Both the position numbers and the translations under genes were made by a program. From Pilatotrama ljubarskyi (Eukaryota; Basidiomycota; Agaricomycetes; Polyporales; Polyporaceae): a stretch of DNA of 64,000 nt. The notes beneath the pieces were generated by a model. It was given only the letters and a program-made list of their open reading frames with translations. It ran no database searches and was not told the DNA's origin. The DNA is taken from assembly GCA_022385805.1 (NCBI GenBank), contig MU277684.1, positions 31,333 to 95,332 of the forward strand, given 5' to 3'. This document shows, piece by piece, positions 47,568 through 57,900 of the stretch (its first letter is position 1; each line of letters begins with the position of its first letter).

Positions 47568-50500
47568 TCACAGCGATTTCGTATAGTCGAACGGTCCTGC
47601 CATACCCATGAAAGGACCGGCGGCCACGGAACCCTTCCCTATGGAGTTGGCAATCGCCTTGCGCTTGTCCTCCCAAGCCTTCAACGCCCGTAGCAATTGG
47701 ACGATCTTGTCCCGCTTGCCCTGTCGGATGTCGTTAATGCTCACGGTGCCCATCTTCACGTCGTTGTCGAGCAGGTAGTCGAATAGCCTGAACAGACCGT
47801 CCAGCTTGTCGTCATTCGGGCCCGTCGGGAAAGCCGAGTCCGGAACCGGCGGAGAAGACGGCTTGCCCCTGATGTCCTCGGCTAGCCGAAGAAGCGCGAG
47901 TCCGCCGCACAGGGACCCGCTCGCGTCCTTGATCTGCAGCTGGCTTGGAAGGTGCGAATTCGCCCATTCGATCAGGTCCGTGTCCACTGGCCCGTCCTGT
48001 GAGCACCAGACCGAAGAACAGGAGACACGCGCATGCACGCGTGGATGGAGAAGAGAGAAGAAACAAAGTTCAGAGAATGCGCAGACTCAACGTAAACTGG
48101 ACAGGCGTACATAATCAGAAGGACCTTGCGAAGTGCTCGTACGTCTCAACTCCCGTGATGGACGCGGCGGCGCGGGGCTCTTAGGGGTGCCAGCCTTCTT
48201 CCCGGCAGGCGGCTCCGAGCCTTTGGTCGAGACCGTATCGTTGGTAAAGAAGGATTCCAACCTCGTACGTTCACCGTTCGCTCCATTCTCCTTGTTCGGC
48301 ATGCCCATGAGGAGCACTTGAGCATCCCGACTGGACAGCTGATCGGGATTCTCTCTGCGCAACGCCTTCTGAGTCGCATCACGAGCGGTTGGCGACGGAG
48401 GCCGCGGGGCTGGGTTCATCGCTTGTGCGACAGTCAAAGGGATGGTGGGAATGTTGCACGAGGACATAACGGGATCTGGAGGGAAGAGTTAGCAAACGCG
48501 GACAATGGAATACAGCTGCTCACGTACTCGAGTAGTCGCGTGTGATAGTGGCCTTCATGAGCGCCTTCATCCATTCACGTACGATTAGATGTTCGTCAGA
48601 GCTGAAGTAATGCGGCTTCTCCCGGTCGTGAACAATCCGGAAACCGTATCGCCCGGGGTCAACGCTCTCGTCCGCCATTACTTTGTACCCCACGATGTTG
48701 AGATAACCCTTGATCTTCGTCTCCTGCGCAGCCCAAGGATATCGATATCAAGGACGGAACGCCGCCCATATGCAAGTATGACACATACCGACTTGCTGTC
48801 GCTCCGTAACCAATAGAGATGGGGGCCCTTGAGAACGAAATAGCGCGACTTCCAGCTGTTGTAACGGTCGCCCTTCTTACGCAGCCACCCGTTATGATCG
48901 GGCGTACCGATTTGTTCGAGGATGCTCTGCCCAGCTTTCAGTGTCGGGACACCGGGGGTCTTCAATGTGGCCAGGGCATTCCGAGTAGGATGGTCGGCGG
49001 CAGCGGAAGATGACGTCCGCTTGCGTAGGAGGTGCGGGTCTCGCTCCTTAGAGGGCGAAAGGGATACGGCACGATCCTTCTTGTCCTTGGTCTTGCCCTT
49101 CTCCTTGTCATCGTTCTTGCCCTTCTCCTTGTGCTTCTCGTCCTCCTTCTCAGTCTCGGTGCCCTTTTCAGCCTCCTTCTGCTTGAACTCTTCGTCCTCC
49201 TTGACTCTGACCGTACCATCAGACGTTCCCGGGCGACCAGTGGAACGCTTGTCGCGGAACCTGGAGAACGTGCTCAAGTGATGTTTCTCGCTCTCTGGCT
49301 TCTCGCCCACGCTGACGATGCACAGCGGTGAGCATGAGCGATCATGGCATGGATGACGGATGAACCTACTTTGACAGTCGCGGCGGAGGTTTCCTGTGTT
49401 TCCCAAGGGTCCCGGTGAAAGAGGCCCCAAACAGACTCAAGCGGTCAGGCTTGCTCCCATCGATGCTCCGGTTGCCCTTGCTGCGCCGTCTGACAGGCTG
49501 CAGTTCGTCAACCGGTGAAGCCGAGGCGGGAGGCGTGTTCACAGGGGTCCCTCCAGAGTGCTGACTTGCGTTGTCCTTGAGCGACGAGGGTTTCTCTTTC
49601 AACGAGCCAGATTCCGCAGAGCGCCCGAACAGACGGCGCTTGCTCTTGGGTTCCTTGGTCCTGACGCTCTCAGTCTGAGGGGCTTCTCTTAATAGTCTGT
49701 TTGATACGAGCTGAGATGACACGTACCTCGCTCATGACCGCCCGCTCGTCCTTGATCGAGTCCGAAGTCCTGCCCTGGATGGCAGAAACCTTCTCCCCTA
49801 GAGCGCTGTCGCTGGGGGACAGGACCAGCTGTGCGGGGCGACCCTTCTATCAGTACTGAATCAGCCAGACACTTCGAAAGGGGAGTGGGTGACGTACAGC
49901 TCCCTTGGCCTGCGACGATGTGGACGGAAGGCCGAGACCGAGGCCCACGACGTTCCGCCCGCGCGCCTCATCCTCAAGGTTGATCGCGCTGCCGTTGATG
50001 GAGCCAGGGTCGGACGCTCGCCACCCGTTCCTACCCATAGGGGAGAGGTCGCCAGTATGTGGAGGGCTTTCGGGACTAGTAATGGATGCCAAGCCGGCGG
50101 TTCCCATGCCGTTCACTGACGGGGACGGGGGCGAGAACATAGGTGAGTTCAAGAGGCTGTGGTGCGCGGAACTCTGGATCGATTGCGAGTGAGAGTGGGA
50201 TGGGTGCGAATGGTGCGATATGGAATACTGGAACGAGTGGGTGAGCGAGCGTGGGGTGAGCACAGGCGCAGGGTGTTGCTCGGACTCCGAGATTGAAGGC
50301 GGGCGGCGCAGCTCAGAGATGGCATTCACAATGCGGACGCGCTTGCCGAAAGCAGCAATGCCAATCTCTGACTTGAGGACGTTCGCATCTAGCTCAAGGA
50401 GGACATCCCCAGTAATCTCTTGCTCTAGAAGAGTGAACTGTCAGCTGTTGTACGAACACCGTTCACGCCACGGGACGTACCAGCGAACTTGTCACAAACG

Positions 50501-52266
50501 CCCTGATCAAAGCCCTTCGACTTCAGCCATTCGATGACCTCATCAACAGTCCATTCCGAAGGATGTGTGGTCGGCTTCTTGCCATTATCGGTTGAGCCGT
50601 TTCCAGCTGCATTGGACGTCGAGGTCTTGAAGGACGCCACCGTAGTCGCTGGCGTGAGCGTCTGTTGGATACCGGCCGCGCTACTGGGGCCATAGGAGCC
50701 AGTGGAGGAAGCGGTAGGAGACGGCAGAGCCGATTGCGCGGAGAATGGGAGCTGTTCGGCGACCTTCATGGTGCTCGGTGTAGGAGTAATGATCGGCACT
50801 ACGCTCGGGACGGTATCCTCGTGTTGGACGACAGGGCTGGAAGGTGTGGGCGCCTGTGGTGTCTCAGCGGGCGCAGTCTCTATAGCTGATGCTGCTTCAG
50901 GCTCCGGTCGTGATGCAGGGGCGTGGGTGGGCGAGGGGAGGCCGCCGACAGCAGGAGTTGAACTTGTATCCGGGAAGGTGGAAGCGGTAGCGGTGGGGAG
51001 GTCGGTCTCGTCAGGGACGAGATACCTCGTAGACGGTACGATGCTCTCGTCCGAGATTTGTGCGGTAGGCGCGTGAGGAGTGAGTGGGACGGCATCCTTC
51101 GAGGCCTCCTCAGCGGCCTCTTCATCCTCCTCCACAATCCTGGGGTATTGCTGTTGCTTCCGCGGGCTGTGTGGCGACTCGTCGTCCTCAATGTCGCTCT
51201 CGTCGCTCACTTCGACATTGATTGGGGGTATCATTGCGCGAGGCTGCTCCTCCGCCTCACGAGCCTGGCGCTGCTCGTTCTCCCTCTGTGCCCTCTCCGC
51301 CAGCTTAGCGCGCGCGTCCTTGTGCCAGCCCATCCCGTCATCTTCCGCGTCGGCGTCATGGTCCTCATCCGTCTCCGTTTCCGACCGCTCGCTGTAGTCG
51401 CCATGGGAGCTCGCAAAGCTGAACGAGCGCGCACCATCCCGGTCGTTGCGGCCGAGCTGCTCGATGGCCTTCTGAACGTCCGTCAGGGTGGCACGCATCA
51501 TAACATCACCATTACTGGGCTTCCGCTGCCGCTCGCTCTCGGTAGGACTGTGTCTTGCATTCTCTTCGTTCGTAACGGCCTCGGGTTCCTCCTGGAGTGT
51601 GTGTAGAGCGCCAGGACTAGCACTGTCCTTGGATGTCGCCGGTTCAGGAGAGCCGGGACTCGCATCGGGGAAAGCAATACTGGAGGAAGGTGGGCTTGGG
51701 GAGGTGTAGCTCTGGGGGAATAGGCCAGTCTGACCGGCGGGGTTGCGACCCTGTAGTGCGCAGTAAATAGAACTGAACGAATAGAAGGAATAGAATAACA
51801 TCATATCGGAATGGGGAGGAAAAGCAGCAGATCTCGTGTGGTGGCTGGTACACATGCGCTACTATATGTTCGCAAGACACATTGCAGACGTTCGCCACCG
51901 CTCTCTGACATGCCAAGTCCGATGCTCTCGCCCTGCGGTTTGTGTCCGCGACAGGAGGTCGCAGCTGGTAGGTGCAGCAGGTACCGCACGTTCCTAATGC
52001 TCGAGCGAGACATACATAAGCTGTATGGTGCATCGTCCATGGATGATTTGCGAGTCTGCCACGCCCTAAAGGGTCGCAGGATCGACCCGCAGGTGGAGGC
52101 GCAGTGTTCGCTCAGAGTCTGTCGAGGGCGCTGTACTCACCTGCCACCAGCCGTCTCCATAGAGATCATCCTTCTCGATGACTTCGATCCTGTCCCCGAC
52201 CTTGAACGCTACCTCGTCCGGGTTCTCGGGGGTGAAATCATGCAGAGCATAGACGTATTCCGGCAT
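47568..52266 (-). CDS. Boi-type cell polarity protein with SH3, SAM, PH and CH-like domains
   Basis: Scaffold for Cdc42-directed polarised growth in the Boi1/Boi2/Pob1 family. Start MPEYVYALHDFTPENPDEVA at 52266. Exon 1 (52266-52141) holds most of the SH3 domain, ending GDGWWQ; exon 2 resumes at 51750 with GRNPAGQTGLFPQSYT, so a 390-nt intron splits the SH3. A long Pro/Ser/Glu-rich disordered region follows (about residues 70-440). Then the SAM domain: WTVDEVIEWLKSKGFDQGVC, and after an intron EQEITGDVLLELDANVLKSE with IGIAAFGKRVRIVNAISELR. A His/Ser-rich stretch (SHHSHPSHSHSQS), a Lys/Glu-rich charged run, and the PH domain NGWLRKKGDRYNSWKSRYFV with LKGPHLYWLRSD and GYLNIVGYKV ... ISSxEHLIVREWMKAL come next. 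The C-terminus has a calponin-homology-like block: DTDLIEWANSHLPSQLQIKD with GGLALLRLAEDIRG and LFRLFDYLLDNDVKMGTVSI. Stop at 47568. About ten introns. Confidence 0.9.
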
Positions 52267-52751
52267 CTTCGGAAGGCAGTCCTCTCCTCCTAAGGCCCAG
52301 GCCAACGACTCGTCTTACTACAGCACAGACAGAAAGCAGGAAGGAGAGTGAGGGTATAGGAGTTTAGCAGCGCGGTAGGGTAAAGCAAGCGAGGAAGACG
52401 GAATAGGGGAGAGGAGACGGTGTGAGAGAAGGGCGCACGATGCTCCCACCGCTCTCGACGGCCTTACGTCCGCAATACAGTACAGTGACGGTTCTGACGA
52501 GGGGCGGGCAGAGGGTTTGGTTCAGTTCACTGACGCATTGGTTCACTGGTGCCGAGGAAACCGAACCGACGGACCGCAACCCGGGCATCGTGCCGGACGC
52601 TGAATCGAAGTCGACCGCTGCATGCATTTCGCGCTGCATACCTCGGTCATCCTCTCATTCCTCTGACTTGCGTTCCCGCCCCCGCTGTCCGCTGCCCTCT
52701 CCTCGTCGTTTGCTGTGCCCAACGCAGCTGGAGGCTGCATTCTGGGGTGTC
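52267..52751. promoter_or_regulatory. Divergent promoter region
   Basis: 485 bp between the Boi-like start and the start of the unknown nuclear protein. An open frame from 52422 continues into the latter gene in frame; I treat it as 5' leader because it lacks conserved features and the downstream ATG has a better context. Confidence 0.45.
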
Positions 52752-54058
52752 ATGTCGCAAATGAATCCTCGCCGCCGCAGCACCGTCCATGATCTCGCAG
52801 CTCTGCGCCTTCACCGGGACGGCACGCGCGTGCTCAATGCTGACACAAACCGCTCCTCACGCCGTGCAAAGTATGCTGTTCGTGACTCCCGCGGAAATTG
52901 GATAGCGCAGGACGCAGGTGGCCTGGGCAATGTGAAACAACGTCGTGCCTCTTCCCGCCCAGCCGACGACGGCGACGTCTCCGCGCCCGAGGAAGACAAG
53001 GAGGTCGCGGAGGGCCCACAGGCCTCGCCGAAGAACGACAAAGGAAAGGGGAGAGCGCGTGATGAAGAGGGCTCCGACCTTGACGACGCGGCCAATCCGA
53101 GGGCGCGGAAGAGGCGGAGATTCGACGAGGACCTCAGCTACCTGACCGCCGCCGCTTCGGCCGTGCCGCTGGATCAGGACGGCCCTAATCTACGTGGCGA
53201 GGACCAGGTACCTGGAGAGCTACCCGTGCCGTCCTCTGTGAGTCGTCAGTGTGCCCTTCGAAGTCCGCTCACAGTCTTTGTCTAGGACTTGCTGAAATGC
53301 TTGCATCACTTCGCAAGCACATATTATACAGCCATGGGACAGCTCTACCATGCTAGCCGGGAATATCGGCAGCAGAAGAAAACACGTCGGCTTGAGAAAA
53401 CGAAAGCCATTCCCGCGGACGCTAGCCACGCACAGTCCGAGGATGCCGGTCCGCATGAACCCCAACACAGCTCCGGCGAGGAGGAGATTGACCTCAGCGA
53501 GGACGAGGACGAGGATGCCATGGACGGTGGCCTTGCGGCCGAGCAGGGCACGAGTGCAGGTGCCGCCAGGAAGCGTCGCAAGAGGGGACCAAGACAAGTG
53601 CGACCGATGGAGAAGGACATGTACAAGATCTTCGACGGTTCAGCACTCATGGCCCTCGGTAGGACGATCAGTCCATGTTGTGACACGATTCTAACATTAG
53701 TCTCCTAGGCATGCTGTTCCAAGAGCACGTCGCCGATATGCTCCAGCCCAGGATGCCGGACGGGTGGGAGAAGGAGATGGTGCTCGTGGATCGAGGGAGG
53801 AGAGCGGAAGTTAAGAGGGTACGCAAGGCGAAACAGATGAGAGAAAAACGCCACACGGTGAAGAAGGGCTCGGAAGAGCCGGCGGATGCGAGAGAAGCCC
53901 TCAGTTCTGAATCGGGAAGAGAGAAAGGGAGTAGTGATGAGGCAGACAGTGTCGACGGGGACGAAGATGAGTGCGTTGGGTCTCCCACGAGCAGTCGCTC
54001 ACCAAAACAAGGCTCGTCCGTACCACTTCTTGAGAGCGATGATGACAGCGACGGGTAG
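52752..54058 (+). CDS. Unknown charged, probably nuclear protein
   Basis: Three exons, 52752-53237, 53286-53658 and 53709-54058, all in phase, 402 residues from MSQMNPRRRSTVHDLAALRL. I chose this ATG over the upstream in-frame one at 52422. Two conserved-looking helical segments stand out: DLLKCLHHFASTYYTAMGQL with YHASREYRQQKKTRRLEK, and KDMYKIFDGSALMALGMLFQ with EHVADMLQPRMPDGWEKEMV. Between and around them are acidic (EEEIDLSEDEDEDAMD) and basic (ARKRRKRGPRQ; RKRRRF) runs that look like nuclear signals. The composition suggests a chromatin or rDNA transcription factor of the Rrn9/Rrn kind, but I cannot assign it. Its 3' end converges on uL13m with about 100 bp between stops. Confidence 0.8.
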
Positions 54059-54154
54059 CTACGAAGCCACTCACTATGTGCGCATACCAGAGCAGCGAGT
54101 GCTTGTGTGATATTAAGCAGAGTGTATGTAGCGACCGACAGCGCGTTCCCCAGT

Positions 54155-54780
54155 CTAATCCGTGCGAGGCGGAAGCGTGCCATCCTCCCAACGCTTCAGG
54201 ATGTTGTGCTTGAACACGCCCATGTCATCGTCAGCGAATATCCGCAGCCTCTCTAGTCGCCGGTCGCGAAGCTTGTTTTTGGGCAACATGCCTGATACGG
54301 CTTGCCGGATAATCTAACAGAAAACTGTGAGCGAGGTATCGGGACAGACAGAGAAGCTGCTTGACGCACCTCGTCAGGTTTTCGCCGAAGCATCTCCTTA
54401 TACTGGATCTCCTTCAACCCTCCGGGGTACATGGTATGGTGCCTGTAGACCAGTTGTTGGGCCTTCTTGCCTGTGACCTTGATGTTCCGGGCATTGGTAA
54501 CGACAACGTAGTCACCACAATCCGCTGCCCTCGAAGCTATTGTTTGAGTTCCCAATAGCAAAGGATAATCACACATACCTCCAGGGTCATAGATAGGCTT
54601 GTGCTTGCCCATCAGGACGATAGCAATACGTTCGGCGAGCTTTCCAAGGACGCGGTCGGAAGCATCGACATGATGCCACACTCGGGCGTACGCCAGCGCA
54701 GTCTACAGACGCAGCCCCTTCAGTTTTGCCTTATTTCAGATATCGTATGCAAGACGAACATTGCCTATAGCCTGAGACAT
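54155..54780 (-). CDS. MRPL23: Mitochondrial large-subunit ribosomal protein uL13m
   Basis: Exons: 54780-54760 (21 nt, MSQAIGN), then from 54702 TALAYARVWHHVDASDRVLG with KLAERIAIVLMGKHKPIYDP, then ADCGDYVVVTNARNIKVTGK with QQLVYRHHTMYPGGLKEIQY and KEMLRRKPDE, then IIRQAVSGMLPKNKLRDRRL with ERLRIFADDDMGVFKHNILK, ending LPPRTD with TAG at 54155-54157. GKHKP-x-Y, CGDYVVVTNA, H-x-x-YPGG and V-x-GMLPKNKLR are the uL13 signatures. The short basic/hydrophobic N-terminus (MSQAIGN-TALAYARVWH) and lack of the eukaryotic cytosolic uL13 extension fit the mitochondrial protein. Divergent from NUP192 over 148 bp. Confidence 0.94.
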
Positions 54781-54928
54781 CGTAGAGGTCGCTGACGAGC
54801 CCGAGCGGCGACGAAAGTGAGCGTTTGCGGCAGAGGAGCGACGGGCGCTTACACGTGAGGCGAACGGTTGGCTCGCGAGTCGAGGACGCCGGACAAGACG
54901 CGCAGGTCGTTGTTTCGCGACGACCACC
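54781..54928. promoter_or_regulatory. Short divergent promoter between uL13m and NUP192
   Basis: Only 148 bp separate the two start codons, so both genes must share a core promoter region. GC-rich, no TATA. Confidence 0.6.
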
Positions 54929-57900
54929 ATGGCCGCCGACACTTCAAAACGATCCAATCTTGTGGATGTGTGCGTCCTTACGGTCCCCCCCCCCCCAGCG
55001 TAACTCTAGAGACTCACTAAACTATATGCAGGACCTACCAGTCTCTCCACCAAAACCTCTCCGGCCACCTTGAGGGCACGACACTCGAACAACTTGCAGA
55101 CATCATCAAACCGCGGGTGGACCAGCTCCGGAATATTGCAGAGCCATTCGGACGGCCGTCGGACGCGTCCAAGAAAAAGGTTGACTCGGGCTCGGTTACG
55201 CTGCCTGACGGGGTCGTCTTGCGCGTGGAGGACGCGGACAAGGAGGTCGTGTTCACCATCAGCAAGAAGCTCGGGATCGATGAAGTTCGCGCACTCGTGC
55301 TCCTGAGGTCTTTCCTCTACAACGAAGGTCTCCCAGAAGGCGTCAGCTCAGACTCCAAGAACCTGGCGGAGGAGCTCGTGGAGGCCATCACGCCCTTCTA
55401 CTACTCCGAACGCCTCCATATCTTTCGTACGCTCATTCCACTCTTCCGTGCCGACCAGAATGCTGCAGATCCCGTCCACGAAATTGCCAGCGAGTTCTTG
55501 CCCAAGATCATTCCGGACGGCGGTGCGTTCGCGGACAGCATTATCGCTGAGTACGTACAGAAGACCCACGCGGAGGTTCCGGAGGCTGCCCGTGACGATA
55601 CTCGACGAGCGGCCTCGTGGGCGAAGCAGAACGCGAAGGAGCAACTCGTTATGCTGGAGGTACTCTTCTGGACGATGTGGAGCTACGCGACCTGCAACGG
55701 ACCCTTGGTGGCGAAGATCTACGAGACCGCCTACGAGACACATCTTGGCTCGCAGCAGCAAAACTCAACATTCCTGCTGGATGAGGAGAGCGTACAGATT
55801 CTTCAAGACTGCGCTGCGCTGTGGATTCTCATCTCTGTCGAAGTGCTCGAACTGGAACGTGCTGCTGGTCCTGGTGGCGTCGAGATCTCTGCAAACCCTG
55901 CCGACACGGAGATATACTGGTCGTCTCCCGATTCCCTGAAGCGGATCCACCAGGCGGTCATCTCCCAAGGTAACAGCAACTTTGCGTGCACATACATCGC
56001 ATGGACGTTCGTTCTCTCGCGTATCTCGCAGACTGCGCTGGAGCTCAAGGAGATCCCTAACTCGTACAAGGGTTTCTTCGACTCGCTCATACCTCAAGAG
56101 GCTGGAGGCTACACGAAGGACGGCGTCCGTGCATTTGAGCTCATGGCGAAGATTGGACTCGGTCCGGATGCTGGCCTCTTCAGGCTCATGCTGACGCTTC
56201 TCACGAGTTCTCCTCTCTTCGTCACTTCGATTGCATGGCGAACAGGGTCGTCCGTGACCGATCCGAATGCGGTAGCCTATAGGTCTGTCCTCAAAGGTCG
56301 GTAGTTTTGGCAGGAGTGAATGTCGATCCACCACTGAGGTATCTCGTAGGGCTGGTCGTTGCGATCGTCGAACTTGTCCCGGTCGAGCTCATACCCGACT
56401 TCGATGGTCTCCTCGAAGTTTGGGTTACTCTTTTCGGCAGGAGCGAGCCTCAAGCCGTCGCAGGCATCTGTCGTCAGTTCTGGGAGGCGGATTGGCATGA
56501 AGGCATCGCTCGCCGTGCGATCGTGGACGTCTCGCGCTCACGCTTCCCGGTGCAAGTGAAGCCGATCGTGCGGCTTCTCCGTGCTCTTACCGCGACAGGG
56601 TTTCTTGAGACAGACCCTCTCTCCACGGCGGATCATGTGCAACCGACGGCAGAGCTCGTTGAAGAGCGCCAGCTATGCACGCGAGCCGTCTTCGAGTTCT
56701 TCGACGAGCTGCCTACCTTCACTCAGGTCATACACACAAGCTCATGTACGGGCGCTCATGCACTGTACGAGAAGTTGCCGGATAGGTACGGGTCATCATC
56801 CGCGACTCCGGGCCCTTCGTACATGAACCTGCGTCCCATCCGACTTCCTGGCGGTTCCATATTGCCTGCGAAGTCCATCGGGCAGCTTCTCAGCTCTGAC
56901 GGTGGTGACCTGGTTGTCGTGGCATGGCAGCACAAGCACTCCGGGTGGAAGCTCCTGCTTGAGCTCCTGACGGACTACGTCAATCGGAGACGTGCACAGG
57001 CCGGCTCCGGGGGAAGCTACCGGGATGTATCGTTTGGTGGCCGTAGCTCTAACCAGCCCTTGGCCCTGAAGCTGGAGGATATTGGGGTCGAGATGGAGCA
57101 GAGCGGAGACGAGAACGCCGTGATCGACGCCCTGGACCTCATACGAAGTGTCGTTCAGGACAACCCGGACTTGGCGCAGCAATTGTTGATCTCTTTGGAG
57201 AGCGGCGATGCTGTCGTCTCGCACACAACGACCGAAGTCCAACCCCCAGACCTCGTCCAGCTTACTACCACCATTCTCGAAGACGCGCTCACTCGCTCCG
57301 TCGGCCAACACCATCCCGCCCCCCGTACCAACCTTATAACCTCCGCCATGAGCGTGCTCACCGCCTTACTCGCGGTGCCCAACTACTCGAACCGAGTCTG
57401 GTTGTACATACGCTCGACTTCCTCCCTATTTGGCTCGGAGCGGCATGTCGGGATTGCTTCTTCGGTGCTTGCGGCAGAACGGCTGACTGGCCATTACACA
57501 ATGACCTTGGCTCTCCTCCATCTCGTCGATGCCCTGTTCACCGAGGCTTCTGCCACAGTGCTCCTTGTCACACAACAAAACCCGAAACTGCAGCAAGTGA
57601 AGGAAGAGGTCCTTATGCGCGCCGCGCGGTTTGTCCATTCGGAGATCTGGGTGGAACATATGGGTTGGAAGTATGCTCAACTGGGGGACCGGTTCGAAAT
57701 TGGGAGACGGGTATCGCAGTTCTACCTGGAGGTCTTCAAGCACTCGTCCCCTGCATTGAAGGAGGCTCCCTTCACGAAGCTCAGTCACGCAATCGCGGAC
57801 GCGCTCTTGTTCAAGGCGACGACCTCCACGGTGAACCCATTGGTAGCATCCCTGGTCACGGGCGGTTCCGTGATGAACATGCTGTACGCCTCCCGCCGGT

